The notes under the pieces were generated by a model. The model ran no database searches and was not told where the DNA came from. It saw nothing but the letters and a program-made list of their open reading frames with translations. From Pogona vitticeps (Eukaryota; Chordata; Lepidosauria; Squamata; Agamidae), in assembly GCF_051106095.1 (NCBI RefSeq), contig NC_135783.1, positions 63,360,447 to 63,424,446 on the forward strand: 64,000 nucleotides of DNA, in the 5' to 3' direction. Positions 14,101 to 24,704 of the stretch are shown here, one piece after another. The position numbers and the translations under genes were made by a program. Position 1 is the stretch's first letter; the number at the start of each line of letters is the position of its first letter.

Positions 14101-15786
14101 GCAAAGTGAGACAGGAAGAAGTAAAACCCTAGGATTTTGAAGTTTTCCTGATTTCTACCTTGTGTCAGGAATCGGATTAAACTGAGGGGAAGAGTAGATT
14201 GTTCTTTAACAAATAGTTGATGAACTGATCAGGACTATGGAATTTGCCTGCCTCTCAGCTTGTTATGCAACAGAAGGAAATTTTCCATTGGCACAACTTC
14301 AAATAGCAAATGCTGGGGCAAAGGGTGCACAGCAGTCATGGAGAGAGCAGTGTGCTAAATAGCCTTGCTGCATGCTGGAGTATCCATCAGGATCAGGACC
14401 CTGGTGGCCACTAGGACTAGCAATACACTTCCAGTATGAGTTTAAGGTGCTGGCAATGGCTTGCGAAGCCCTGAGTGGCTTGGAAACTGGGTATTTGAAC
14501 AAGCACCTCTCTGTATATAAACCTTGCCAGTCACTAAGATCTGCTGAGGAAGCCCTTCTCTGTGTCCCACCACTAAGAACGGTTATGGGTAGACATGGAG
14601 AATGTTTATGTCTGTTTGTTTTTGTTTTGCTGTAACACCTCTACCGTGGAATGCCCTTCCCTTGGAGGAGCTAATATTGGCATCATTTCAGCACCAAATC
14701 AATACCGTTTCCCCAAAAATAAGACCTAACTTGAAAATAATCCCTAGTATAATTTTTCAGGATTATTGTAATATAAGCCCTACCCCCCCAAATAGGCCCT
14801 AGTTAAGTGAAATCCCGCCCTCCAGCATTGTGCAGCAACCAGAAGATGACATGACTGTATTTGAATCAATATAGTGTGTTGTACATGAAAAAAACTAAAA
14901 CATCCCCTGAAAATAAGCCCTAATGCTTTTTTTTTTTTTTTTTTTTGGAGCAAAAATTAGTTTAAAACCTTGTCTTGTTTTCGGGGAAACACGGTACATA
15001 CGTATTTATTAGAGCCTTTGGGGGTTGAGGATTGTGACCTGTGCAGATTTTAATACAATGCTTTTAATGTTTTAATTTTGTGTTATTTGAACTTAATTAT
15101 TATTTTAAATAGCTTATGCATTAAAATTGTTTAATATCACTTTGTAAACCGCCTGGAGATCCTGTGATACAGCACGGGCTATCAATGTTTAAACAAATAA
15201 CATAAAAATAAATGTTCATTTCAGAAAAATGAATGAAGAATGGGTAAAATGATTGGCAATCATCACATCCATTTTGCCCCTTTGATGTTACACAACCAAA
15301 GTGTAAAGGTAATTGTGAGGCTATCTTGGATCCTACGAATAAGGGTTGTTGAAGGACATCTTCTCAAATCTTAAATGTTCCTAGAAGATCCTCCAGAATA
15401 GACTGTTTGGAGAGGAAAGAATTGATCCATAGGGGGTAATTCATTTGAATTACATTTTTCTCTCCCAGAAAAGGAAAGAAATGATTCCAAGACAATATCA
15501 AAAGAGAGCATGGACAAGCTTTATTGATTACCTCATAACTTTCATAGAACATATTTGGCTGGGATTGACAAGATTTATGCTTACCAGTTTTAGGATATCC
15601 TGTCAGGATCACATCATCCCTCCTGGCTTCAAAGGTTTCAAGAGCAGTTAAAGTTTCTGCACAACAAACAGTAGCAGGATACAACACTCCCTTATAGGAA
15701 AAAAGCTTCTCTTCTGGTGCCAGTTTAGCTCCATCCAACAACATATTATCATAAAATTCAACAGAATGTTTCCTGAACTCATCCAT
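4925..15786 (-). CDS. SULT6B1: Gene 1: cytosolic sulfotransferase 6B1-like, complete, 7 exons
   Basis: The enzyme transfers sulfonate from PAPS to a small acceptor in the cytosol; the acceptor is unknown. Coding exons: 15585-15786, 13123-13268, 12083-12172, 9492-9615, 8045-8139, 7597-7753, 4925-5055. Together they give 945 nt, 314 aa plus stop, without frameshift. Visible motifs: 5'-phosphosulfate loop YPKTGTHW (residues 64-71), catalytic His in VTHL (His130), RNPKD with VSY (152-161; 3'-phosphate Arg and Ser), YEELKE (214-219) and FRKGSVGDW (269-277). The C-terminus [12 protein letters not shown] follows human SULT6B1 as I recall it. The Lys of the usual KTH motif is Val128; human SULT6B1 also lacks this Lys. 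All motifs needed for PAPS binding are present, so this copy looks functional. The start was chosen as the ATG that opens exon 1 in frame at the length shared with gene 2. Confidence 0.93.
5265..5425 (+). mobile_element. tRNA-derived SINE-like fragment
   Basis: It has an A-box-like ctcagtggttggagtctt and a body resembling tRNA-headed reptile SINEs. It is degenerate and the family was not assigned. Confidence 0.35.
6577..7020 (+). mobile_element. LTR-like fossil fragment
   Basis: Contains a promoter-like block, the phrase aggaggcggagccagag, and aataaatcggtttctgttc, which looks like a polyadenylation region. A relative sits on the minus strand near 12820-12970. No coding parts are visible. It is broken and old; the family was not assigned. 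Confidence 0.4.
7296..7442. mobile_element. Foldback MITE, hAT-like
   Basis: Arms ggtccccaaccttgggcctc and ggcccaaggttgggtacc face each other, with further pairing inside (cttggacttcaactc with gggagttgtcatccaag). The AATGGTCCCCAACC-type end is typical of small hAT derivatives. No clean target duplication was seen. Confidence 0.6.
7597..7753 (-). CDS. SULT6B1: Gene 1 exon 6
   Basis: The acceptor is tgcag and the donor is AAAG|gtaaat. It encodes [14 protein letters not shown] to DIIFRK plus the first base of Gly272. This is the part carrying the SSFK stretch and the RKG of the 3'-phosphate loop. Confidence 0.93.
8045..8139 (-). CDS. SULT6B1: Gene 1 exon 5
   Basis: The acceptor is cttcag and the donor GAG|gtgagc. 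It completes a split Val codon, then encodes [12 protein letters not shown] to YEELKE. The conserved Tyr of YEEL is residue 214. Confidence 0.93.
8140..9491. other. Gene 1 intron 4
   Basis: Contains the TA-flanked MITE at 8439-8861. The rest is AT-rich without recognised features. Confidence 0.5.
8439..8861. mobile_element. TA-flanked MITE, taccgtattttcc-type ends
   Basis: The left end is taccatattttcccatttataa and the right end reads as its inverse, ttatacatggaaaatacggta. TA lies at 8437-8438 and 8862-8863. No transposase is present. It shares end style with elements at 14705, 24943 and 33259. Confidence 0.65.
9492..9615 (-). CDS. SULT6B1: Gene 1 exon 4
   Basis: The acceptor is tttcag and the donor AAAG|gtatcc. 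It encodes [18 protein letters not shown] to FFTDFMNGK. It carries the PAPS-binding Arg (R152) and Ser (S160) and ends in phase 1. Confidence 0.93.
9842..10168 (+). mobile_element. Sauria-type SINE, near full length
   Basis: A tRNA-like head (gacgtggtggcgctacgg, with a B-box-like ggttcgaaagca further in) leads to the conserved body and the tail ggggaacctttacctttacc. The tail matches the BovB-type 3' end, implying mobilisation by BovB enzymes. Confidence 0.9.
10241..11703. mobile_element. hAT-type DNA transposon (copy 2)
   Basis: Ends TAGAGATG at the left and CATCTCTA at the right, with a perfect 8-bp target duplication AACATCAT at 10233-10240 and 11704-11711. The subterminal regions on both sides carry repeated cgaatat/attcg motifs, as in copy 1 at 489. 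No transposase frame is recognisable. An AC microsatellite has expanded inside. Confidence 0.85.
11026..11154 (+). repeat. AC microsatellite with ACGC interruptions
   Basis: About 125 bp of alternating AC with CACGCG variants at the left end. The long open frames across it are low-complexity artefacts. Confidence 0.95.
11712..12000 (-). mobile_element. CR1-like LINE 3' fragment
   Basis: On the plus strand it reads ctagaactggaaggaacctc, then caatccaacctctgttataa, the inverse of the familiar CR1 3' region (compare 36260-36568). It is degenerate. Confidence 0.6.
12083..12172 (-). CDS. SULT6B1: Gene 1 exon 3
   Basis: The acceptor is ttgaag and the donor AAA|gtaagt. Thirty codons encode [15 protein letters not shown] to IFKNKAK. 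The catalytic His is residue 130. The position before Thr129 is Val, where most SULTs have Lys. Confidence 0.92.
12173..13122. other. Gene 1 intron 2
   Basis: Contains a 128-codon minus-strand open stretch (12390-12776) with no recognised domain. Beside it is an LTR-like fossil piece at about 12820-12970. Nothing else was recognised. Confidence 0.4.
12820..12970 (-). mobile_element. LTR-like fossil fragment
   Basis: On the minus strand it carries the same aggaggcggagccagag block as the fragment at 6577-7020. Broken and old; family not assigned. Confidence 0.4.
13123..13268 (-). CDS. SULT6B1: Gene 1 exon 2
   Basis: The acceptor is tttcag and the donor AAG|gtgagt. It completes Gly68, then encodes [10 protein letters not shown] to FVHADKLK. 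It forms the end of the 5'-phosphosulfate loop and the following helix. Confidence 0.93.
13430..13580 (-). mobile_element. CR1-like LINE 3' fragment
   Basis: Contains ggcaatccagcctctgcaa and gaggcaatctattccag, inverse to the CR1 3' consensus style seen at 36260. Short and degenerate. Confidence 0.5.
13629..14062. mobile_element. Tigger/pogo-like MITE, TA-flanked
   Basis: Ends cagtggtgcctcgct and ggggcacaactg, with TA at both flanks. The interior has the same gttaattcgttccag and gccattt motifs as the copies at 25503 and 44006. Confidence 0.75.
14705..14994. mobile_element. TA-flanked MITE, ccgtttcccc ends
   Basis: Left end ccgtttccccaaaaataag and right end ttgttttcggggaaacacgg are inverted repeats with TA on both sides. 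Phrases taagccc and aataagccc recur inside, and there is a T-run near 14930. Confidence 0.7.
15585..15786 (-). CDS. SULT6B1: Gene 1 exon 1 (start)
   Basis: ATG at 15784-15786; donor ACTG|gtaagc. It encodes 67 residues from MDEFRKH through [17 protein letters not shown] and GYPKT plus one base of Gly68. A non-coding 5' exon could lie upstream but is not recognisable. Confidence 0.9.
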
Positions 15787-17229
15787 CTTTGATTCTCCTG
15801 GGATGTGAGAATTGGATTTTTTTTTTCCTGAAGGAAGCAGTATCTGTGCAGGTGATGAAAAAGATAAAATTTAAGTAAGTTCACTGCTCCTATATACATA
15901 GTTTGGTGCTTTATTTTTTTCCAGATGGAATAGTTGCTGTTTAACTAAGTCTTCGCTTTCCCCCCTCCTCACACACAGATTAACATCATTTGATGGCATC
16001 TGGACTGTTGGCAGACATCCTTATTCATCTCCCCCCCATACACACACACCTTTTGAATTAGGAAAGGTCTCAGCTGCTGGACCGGAGGTCTGCTGCCCTG
16101 TAACAGCGGAGCTGGTGTTTGCCCCAACGTCCTGGATGGACGTGAGACTGTCCTGGGTAACGTGACTGTTTTGGGTGAGGGAGTGCTGTTATGTAAGGAA
16201 GCACTCCCACATGATCTCCCTCTTTCCTGTTCGGGCTTCCAAAAGGAGGATTGCGCTGCCTTACTTGCTCTTACAAGCTGTTTCTCGTCAGACAGGAGAG
16301 AAACGTCTGCTCCCTCCCTGGGTTACATAATTTATTTGTCACTGTTCTGAGTTAAATATTGTTCTGAGTTAAATGAGTATTGGTTTGCTAGCAGCAGAAA
16401 TAGCTCTATGTGGAAGGGCAGCCTGGTGGAATTCCACAGGTTGCCAGTTCAAGTCCCTGCCTGGGGAGTAACTTCTTTATTACTGTTAAGTTATTGTTTT
16501 TTCAAACATCATTAGCTTTTTATTTTTAACTGAATAAGTTTATTGATTTAAGCAGCAGGTGAAGGGTTTTGGTTTGTTTAAATAGATAAAACTGATATAA
16601 TTAAGAGAAGGTGAGGAGTTGTTTGTAGAAGAAAGTTGGAGCCTTGAGGTTTTAAATGTTTATTTTAAAAGGAATAAGGCATAAGGTGGTTAAAAAAATA
16701 ATTATAAAAAAGCACGCCTGGTGCAATGCAAGGCATCGTTCAGCCTTACTCATTTAAATACTACAAAGGAAGTGTGTTTAGAGTTGATTTGGAGTTATTA
16801 TTAACCTGCGGATTTTGTATTTTGTATTTTTTCTTTTTGGTGCTACTCTGCAGATCGGCACCCCAGCACCCCTTTAGTTAAGGATTTTCGCGCCTTTCCC
16901 CCCCACTCTTTCCCTCCCCGCCATTTTGAGCTACTAGCTGGCTGTCTTATAACCTAGCAGGAAGGAAACCTTTGATAAAAAGAACAACATTCATATTGTT
17001 TAATATTTATTGCAGGATAGAATCAATCTTGGCATAAATAAGAGGTTAGTTATAGTCATACAGGTAAATTGATTGTAGGTGCAAATAGGAAATTCATTTT
17101 ATTGTTGGATTAATATTAAGTGTTTATAGAATTTATTTGTGTTGATATCATCCTTAGATCACAATATACAAAAAAATTGATACGTTATTGGCATAACGTT
17201 AGCAAAGTTTACAATTGTAATCAAGAATA

Positions 17230-17350
17230 CAGTGGTGCCTCGCAAGACAGGCACTCCGTTTAACGACAAATCCGCATTACGACGAGGTTTTTGCGATTGC
17301 AAAATGATGTTTTGAATGGGGGAATTTCGCTTATTTCGATTATTGGGATA
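17230..17350. mobile_element. Truncated Tigger/pogo-like MITE
   Basis: Preceded by TA, it begins cagtggtgcctcgcaaga. It resembles the ends of the copies at 2351 and 13629, but no matching right end is found. Confidence 0.55.
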
Positions 17351-17429
17351 CCCCCGCCTTATCCTGTTTCCACACTACAGCAGGCCCCCTCCTTTGATAA
17401 TGTTTGAAGATATAGATTGATGTGATCTG

Positions 17430-18150
17430 ATTTAATAAAGTGTGGCCCGTATTTAATCCATATCACTGTCTCACGTCTTTATTCCGGGACTGAGGGGGCA
17501 AAAAGAGACGCGCAACATAATTCTTCAGGTTGGTGAAAACAGATTGAACAGCATAAATGCCTGGCATAGAGGTGGCCACGTGCACTCCACCCAAATAAGA
17601 CATGCACTGACTAGGGCACTGATTTGCATAAGCAAGGGTCACCCAGACACTTACCAAGAGCCCAGTTTCTGTCTCAGGAGAGGGGAGGCACCTCAGTCTT
17701 CTGTCATGCCAAGCATCTTCTTCCCAGGCACCCTCACATGACAAAGATTTTCCAGCAGAAGCACTGCCTGCCATCCATCCACTCGCAGGCAGCTGGCAGT
17801 GCTTGGAGGAAGACCCCCAGCCACACTTGGGCTGGGGACTTAAAAATATCTCCTCTGATCATCCGTGGAAAGGCAGACGGACACTTGGCCCTATCCCAGG
17901 CAATGTAATTCCCCCATCATTGGTATCAAGGGGGGACAAAAGTAGGTAGGGAATTGATCTGGCAAGATTCAGCTCAGATTGGCTGCCAAAGTTTCTTACA
18001 TTGGAAATCAAGGAGTCTCTTCCACCCAAGTGTATTTGCACCTGGGGGCGATCCATATTGTTGGTAAAAAACTCTGTAGTTACCCAGAAATATGATGGGG
18101 TGCTGGAGAGTGGATGACAGGCAGGTCTAATCTGGGATCTGCTCCTTTTT
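17430..18150. mobile_element. Probable LTR-type fossil, family unassigned
   Basis: A polyadenylation-like block (aataaagtgtggccc) is followed by roughly 600 bp with fragmentary open frames. Broken; classification is a guess from style only. Confidence 0.3.
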
Positions 18151-18154
18151 TTAG

Positions 18155-19530
18155 GCATCCTTCAGTATGGAGAGACTATGGTAACGTGCTCTGAATAGAG
18201 GACTTGGAAGAGCATTTAATGTGGCTGAAAAGGCCAATTCAAAAGTGACAATCCCTTCCATACTGAAAACAAATACAATATGTCCCCTGTCCAGCTCCCT
18301 GATTTTTCTTGTTTCAGGACTACGTCTTTGTCTTGGCCTGTTGGACAAGAGTCTGTTCAAAATGGGGCAGGCCATGATGCACCTCCTGCCTCCAGTCTGA
18401 ATACTCAGATGTCAAGGTTTCCCATCTGTTGAGGTCCATTCCTAAGGCATTCAGATCCCACTTGCAGATGTCCTTGTATTGCAGCTGTGGTCTCCCTCTG
18501 GGGTGATTTCCCAGCACTAATTCTCCGTACAGGAAATCTTTGGAATCTGACTATTAGCCATTCTCACAACATGCCCAATCCTATGTAGACTTCGCTGTTT
18601 CAGTAATGTGTACATGCTAAAAATTCCAGCTTGTTCTAGGACTACTCTGTTTGGAACTTTGTTCTGCCAGGTGATACCAAAAATGCGTTGGAGACAACAC
18701 ATATGCAACATGATCAGCTTCCTCTCCTGCTGTGCACAAAGGGTCCAGGACTAACTGAAGTACAGGAGTGTGCTCAGGACACAGGCTCTATAGACCTGGA
18801 TCTTGGTATATGCTGTCAGCTTCTTATTGAGCCATACTCTCTTTGTTTGTCTAGAGAACATGGTAGCTGCTTTGCCAATGCGTTTATCCAGCTCAACATC
18901 TAGGAAGAGAGTGTCAGAGATCGTTGAGCCAAGGTACACAAAGTCATGAGCAACCTCCAGGTGGAGATGGTAATAAAGGGAGGTGAGTCCGCACTCTGGC
19001 CCATGACTTGTGTTTTCTTCAGGCTGATAGTTAGTCCAAAGTCTTGGCAGGCCTTGCTAAAATGATTCATGAGTTGTTGGAGGTCTTCAGCACAGTGGGC
19101 AACAATGGATGCATCATCAGGGAAGAGGAAGTCCCGCATGCATTTCAACTGAACTTTGGTCTTCACTCTCAATCTGGAGAGATTAAAGAGCTTCCCATTT
19201 TATCTAGTCCACAATCTTCTGTTGCAATTCCAAAGGTGTGCTTCAGCATGACAGCAAAAAAGATCCCAAACAGGGTCAGTGCGAGGACACAGCCCTGTTT
19301 CACTCCGCTTCAGATGTGAAAGGGGTCTGATGTCGAGTTATCAAATACTACAGTGCCCTTCATTCCGTCATGAAAGGACCTGATGATGTTAAGGAGTTGA
19401 GGTGGACATCCCAATCTTGGGAAGTATTTTAAAAAGGCTGTCCCTGCTAACCAAATCAAAGGCCTTTGTGAGATCTATGAAAGCCACAAAGAGTGGCTGT
19501 CATTGTTCCCTACATTTCTCCTCTATATTT
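18155..19530 (-). mobile_element. LINE fragment with reverse transcriptase and C-terminus, RTE-like
   Basis: On the minus strand from 19530 leftward: LFVAFIDLTKAFD (about 19445-19490), KQGCVLALTLF near 19270-19310, the active-site box FPDDAS (19107-19124; usual F/YADD, here with Pro), then KTQVMGQ, an RACVLSTLLY stretch and WQNKVPNRVVLEQAG. A short Cys-rich tail region ends near 18155 with the LINE tail ggatgcc. Frames are broken in several places and the 5' half is missing. Wording matches the LINE whose endonuclease starts at 63540, so both are probably one family. Confidence 0.75.
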
Positions 19531-21480
19531 TTTTCACATTTCCTTGTAAAATACTCTTCAAACAAAGCTTTCCAGTTCTCTTTCCTGACAGCCACACTTT
19601 CCCCAGAGTTGTTTGCAGATGCTAATTACCTAAAAGCAGTGAGTAATCAAGCATTATTTCACACAAGTAAATGATTTCATGAATGAAATATTGTGAAAGA
19701 CATTGCCTGTGAACATATGTTATAATTGTTTACTTATCAGCTTATTTCGAAGAGACTTAAGAGAGTGTACTAAATCACAAATAGTGCAGGATCTCCTTAT
19801 GACAAAATATTCATTGTTTTTAATCTTGGTTTTAATGTTGGAAAATGTTTAATCATGTTTAATATAGTTTTAATTGTATTTTTACTGTGATCGTTGTACC
19901 GCTTTAATTCTTGTGAGCCTCCTTGTGTCTCCTACAGGAAGAAAGGTAACATATAAATGACTAAATAAAACAAAACAAATAAATAATATAGATAATATAA
20001 AATAAATAAATAAGCAAGCAAATAAGCAGCCCTGTTTAGCTTTTGCAAATTCATGACCATGGCTTCTTTTATAGAGCCAATCCATCTAAGATTTGATCTT
20101 CTTCCTTGCCTTTTATTTTCATTTTTTCCCCACATTCTTTTCTGCTATTGAAGAAAAAGGTATAACTATTGGAGTGAAGTGAGCGTGAGCAATATAATGC
20201 TCAGAATGTAATTCTTCTGCTTCAACTGTACACAGAGTTCTAACCTACCTTGCTAGTTGGTACATTCTAGCTGAGTTTTTTTCATTATGATAGTTTCCCT
20301 GCAACTTTTTAATGTCATTCCCCCACTTTTTAGTTTTGCTTGAGTCATGCTGTGCAATGTCGCTTGCATCCCATTGTCACATCAGAGGTGTCCACATGCA
20401 GTTTTCTTCATGAAGCAAACAATTTGCTAGAAAAACAATCTACTTTGCCTGAAACTTAAAAATGCTTGGCCGATGCCATGGTTCAAAGTGGTAATAATCA
20501 CTTAATTATTTTCACTGAAGTGTCCCAGCATTGCATACATGCAGTAATTTATTCCAGAAAAATGTTTAGTTGTATAATAAGACCAAAATGATGTCCAGTT
20601 TGTAGCCTATTCTATTGAACTTATCCAGGTGCCAGCTGAGAAGCAGTGGCTCTAAAGTTTATTGCCATTTTCTAGGCTTCAGTGGATATTCTCCTTTTTT
20701 ATAATTGAGCTCATTCCCCCCCCCTTTTCAGTGGAGTTTGATTCCCAAAGAAAGGGAAATTTTCTTTCCAAGTAATCAGCCTGGACGCTTAGGCACATAA
20801 ATTTATGCTGAATTTTCCCTTTGAGGTTGTTAAGTATTCATAAACAATTGCTAACAATTTGCGCACCTCAATAACAATAATGCATCTTATCTTAAGTGGA
20901 AGTTATGTGTTGCCAACATATAGCATCTAAAAGGTTTTCACCTTGCTAACTCCTTTCTCTCATGTAACTCCTTCACTACCTGAGACATATTTATGCCATT
21001 TTATTCATAAAACACTGAGGTATTTCTTTACTTGTAGTCTAGTGCCCAACTGTTACTAGCTTTTTGTTGTTTACATAATCTCATTAGCAGAGCTCCAACG
21101 TTAAACTTTTTTTCCTAAAATTATTTTGCATGCAAAACATAAGTTTAATAATAATATGTCTAGTCTTGCTTATGGAGCATATGATGTAATCAGGACATCA
21201 TCATTTTTACTTTGACTGCCTAAAATCAACAATATGAATAGAGAATAACATCTCACTGCCCAAGACAGATTAGTCATGAGAGTACGCTGTAAACATAACT
21301 GTTTTCACAGACATTATTTTCCACTTTTGATTTTGTAGGAAAGGAATGTCCATTAACTTTTGTTCCACCAGATGGCAGCAATGGAGAGGAACCGGAGTAA
21401 TTAACCTCCTCATCAGCCAGCTGTTCATGTTCAAAAATCAACAATAGCACTTCAAAACATTAATAAATGCATTAACTCAC
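19531..21480. other. Intergenic DNA, mostly unassigned
   Basis: AT-rich. A LINE-tail-like patch (gtaccgctttaattcttgtg, then gtaacatataaatgactaaa) lies near 19895-19980. No exon-like sequence was found. Confidence 0.4.
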
Positions 21481-22980
21481 ATCATTTTATTCTCAGTAGC
21501 TGTGTCTATTTGGCACAAACAGTTCAGAGATAAGGGGTGCTTGTCTGGAGTGACAATTAGGCAGGTGTGCCAGATAGTAAACTGGAAGATATCTCACTTT
21601 CCTTGGGTCATGTGTTTGATGCACTGCTTTGTGTTAGTCTGTCTGGCAGGGAACATTACATTTGTGGCGCCCACTTCTCAGATGTCCTGCCTGAATTTCA
21701 GAAGATTGATTCTGGGCTCTGCCTCCTCCCAAACAGCACCACACCTGGACTCCTTTCCCAAAGACTAATGGAGCCTTGGCAAGAAGTCATATTTTGGGGA
21801 GTATTGCACCCCATAGCAGCATCCAGACGACATTCATACAGGAGGGCAATTTTGGCTTTTTGGGAATATACTGGAGCTTTGGAGAGTGGCCAGCCTCAAA
21901 GGACAATGTCCTCAGATACCTGGTGCCACTTTAGGACAGGGGCTTGGCATCAAAGACCATCGCATCCCTTCGGTGGCTGTTTCCTTTTTTTGTAGGGCCT
22001 GTGACCACACAGACCCTTGCAGGTTATTCCAAGCCTACAAAATGACTGAGGGCTGGAGGAGGATGGTGACACTAGCAAGAGATGGCAGTTGGCCTGTTAC
22101 CAATCAATTGTTGACATGGCTACTAAGGAAAACTCCCCAGAGTTTGTTAGTATCCATTTGAAGTCATCTTATTCAAGGCAGAGTTCACACTGACATTTTT
22201 GAGGAGCTCTGTGGGTGAGCAAGTTGGTAGTGGCCTTCAAACAGAAACAATTAAGAAGGTGTTTCTGTGTTTGGGCTGTGGCCATGGGTAAGGAAGAAGT
22301 GTTGATCTGCATTCTCTACTCCAAGAGAGACCAGAAGAGTGGGGGGGGGGAGTATAAAGCCCTGAGAAGGGCAAATGACCCTAGCATTTGCCCCTTTAAG
22401 GTATTAAAGGGTTTGTACATAATCAGTCTCAGTCTACCAGTTTTTTATTTGACCACTTAGACAAGGGTCCATTAACCCATTTGCAGTTCAATGCACTCAC
22501 GAGAGCTGGACTGAGCAGGCTTAGGCTCCAGGTGGTAGAATTTGGGACCCATTTGTTTCAGATTGGGGTGGCAACATCCACCACAGAGTAGGGTTTCTCT
22601 CAAAGCACAAGGAATTGGGTTGGTGGTGGTCTGTGGTGATGATTTTGTGCATAGCAATAAAGGAGATAGGCATTCAGCTCTATCCCCAGGCAGGTGATTC
22701 CCCATAAGTGAGGAGAGCAGGGGTTAGGGAACCGACAGTGGTGTGCCTGGCTCGGGAAGGCTGCCACAGTTCCCCACAGCTGGAACCAAGGGGGCTGTCT
22801 CTAACCTATTGGATTAATTCTCGGGGGGGGGGGGGTACATACCCAATGTGGGTTACCAAATCTATTGGTTCCTCAGCAAGACACTGGGAAGGTGGTCATC
22901 AGATGGCAGGCAGATAATCTGATGCAGGGATTTGCTCCTTCTGTTGTGGCCATTCCAAGCAGTGGCCTTTTATAAATAAA
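21480..22980. repeat. Unassigned interspersed repeat, possibly retroelement-derived
   Basis: GC-richer than the flanks, with overlapping open stretches of 80-140 codons that match no domain I know. The block 22583-22715 recurs at 24543-24704. Strand and family are unknown; I treat it as an old element rather than a gene. Confidence 0.35.
22583..22715. repeat. Copy 1 of a 150-bp dispersed repeat
   Basis: From gtagggtttctctcaaagca to gtgaggagagcagggg it matches 24543-24704 closely, including ggagataggcattcagctct. The second copy contributes coding sequence to gene 2. Confidence 0.8.
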
Positions 22981-23739
22981 ATAAAATAAAATATATAAAA
23001 AACTCTGTGTTCTTCACAGGTAATTGTTTTATTACAAGAGCATGCATGCAATGGCACAGAGTTCCTTGGGTTAATACAGTCCCAGGTCAAAGGCAAAAAG
23101 CATTTTTATACTTTTCCTCTGTCTCTTCATCATGATGAACACTTATTTTTCAGCATACATTTTTGCAGGTTCTTTATTAAAAGCCATCATTACATGTAAT
23201 TTTCTTGTGCTTTCTATCACCTGGAAATACTCTTTGATTCAGCATACTCATTATGATCAAGCATATACGAAGCATTCACTGCAATAATGTAATAAAGATA
23301 AAGAGAACTCTCAAGGGCACTTGGCTGAAGCAGAGTAAACAGGTAGGAAACTTATAAACTCAAATAAAATGAATCATGATATATAATAGTAAGAGCTGGA
23401 TAAAACCGGGCCAACCATGCAATACAATAGTGATGCCTTCAATCTGCTACAGTACATCATGCACATAAAGAGGAAGAACCAAGTGATATTTCAGGGCTAC
23501 AGTTGTAATACAGGCAATCCTTCAAAGGTTGGTTTTGTCTCTTCAGAATTGCAATACAGGTGATACTTCACCTTTTCTCCTAATTTTTTGTTGTTTAGTT
23601 GTTAAGTCATGTCCAACTCTTTGTGATCCCATGGACTAAAGAACACCAGGCCCTCCTGTCTTCCACTGCCTCCTGGACTTTGGTCAAATTCATGTTGGTC
23701 GCTTCAGTGACACAGTCCAACCATCTCATCCTCTGTGTA

Positions 23740-23930
23740 TTCGCGAAGGCTTTCACAGCCGGGATCTAATGGTTGTTGTGGGTATTTCGGGCTTCTTAGC
23801 CGTGTTCTGAAAGTGGTTCTTCCTAACGTTTCGCCAGTCTCTGTGGCCGGCATCTTCAGAGGACAGCAAACTGGAAGGAAGAACCACTTTCAGAACACGG
23901 CCAAGAAGCCCGAAAAACCCACAACAACCG
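23740..23930. mobile_element. Foldback element inserted in BovB
   Basis: Arms gaaagtggttcttcct (ending about 23825) and aggaagaaccactttc (from about 23874) are part of inverted arms of about 55 bp each. The bracketing BovB sequence tctcatcctctgt occurs on both sides (about 23727-23739 and 23931-23943), giving a 13-bp target duplication. A related non-foldback copy lies at 41701-41890. The loop carries a hammerhead-like core (see findings). The family may be Penelope-like; this is not proven. Confidence 0.7.
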
Positions 23931-24542
23931 TCTCATCCTCTGTCATCCCCTTCTCCACTTGCCTTCACACCTTCCCAACATCAGGATCTTTTCCAGGGAG
24001 TCTTCTCTTCTCATGAGATGGCAAAGGTATTGGAGCCTGAGCTTCAGGATCTGTCCTTCTAGTGAGCACTCAGGGTTGATTTCTTTCAAAATGGATACGT
24101 TTGTTCTCTTTGCACTCCAGGGGACTCTCAAGAGTCTCCTACAGCACCACAATTCAAAAGCATCAATTATTCAGTGGTGAGCCTTCTTTATGGTCCAGCT
24201 CCCACTTCCATACATTACTACTGGAAAATGTCTCTGCTTTTAAAGATGCTGTCTAGGTTTGCCATCACTTTCTTCTCAAGAAGCAGGTGTCTTTTAATTT
24301 TGTGGCTGTTGTCACTATCTGCAGTGATCATGGAGCCCAAGAAGGTAAAATCTGTCACTGCCTCCATATCTTCCCTTTCTGTTTGCCAGTAGGTGATGAG
24401 ACCAATGGACCTGTTCTTAATTTTGTTTGATGTTGTGTCCCTTGAGTTTTCTTGGCAAAGATACTGGAGTGGCTTGCCAGTTCCTGCTCCAGGTGGATCA
24501 CGTTTAGACAGAACTCTCCACTATGACCTGTACATCTTGGTC

Positions 24543-24704
24543 AGTAGGGTTTCTCTCAAAGCAGAGTTAAAGAATTGGGTTGGTGGTGGTCTCTGGTGAT
24601 GATTTTGTGCATTGCTGTAGAGGAGATAGGCATTCAGCTCTATCCCCAGGCAGGTGATCCCCGTAAGTGAGGGGAGCAGGGGTGTCCCTGCATGGCACAG
24701 CGCT
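24543..24704. repeat. Copy 2 of a 150-bp dispersed repeat, inside BovB
   Basis: It matches 22583-22715 and interrupts BovB between tgtacatcttgg and tccctgcatggcaca. On the minus strand it supplies the last part of the gene 2 reading frame, including its stop. Confidence 0.8.

Larger units (their letters stand above)
13269..15584. other. Gene 1 intron 1
   Basis: Holds a CR1-like minus fragment near 13430-13580, MITEs at 13629-14062 and 14705-14994, and a LINE-tail-like patch near 15140-15210 (aaaccgcctggagatcctg). The remainder is unassigned. Confidence 0.5.
15787..18154. other. Intergenic DNA between gene 2 and gene 1 (part 1)
   Basis: Should include the gene 1 promoter near 15800-16000, but no clear TATA box was assigned. 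GC-richer, LTR-like or unassigned repeat DNA lies near 16060-16500 and 17430-18150; the latter starts with an aataaagtgtggccc block. A truncated TA-flanked MITE starts at 17230. Confidence 0.4.

Noticed and set aside
21502-22161. Overlapping open frames of 80-140 codons that might be a gene
   Set aside because: No domain, several frames open at once and GC-rich repeat context; part of the block recurs at 24543.
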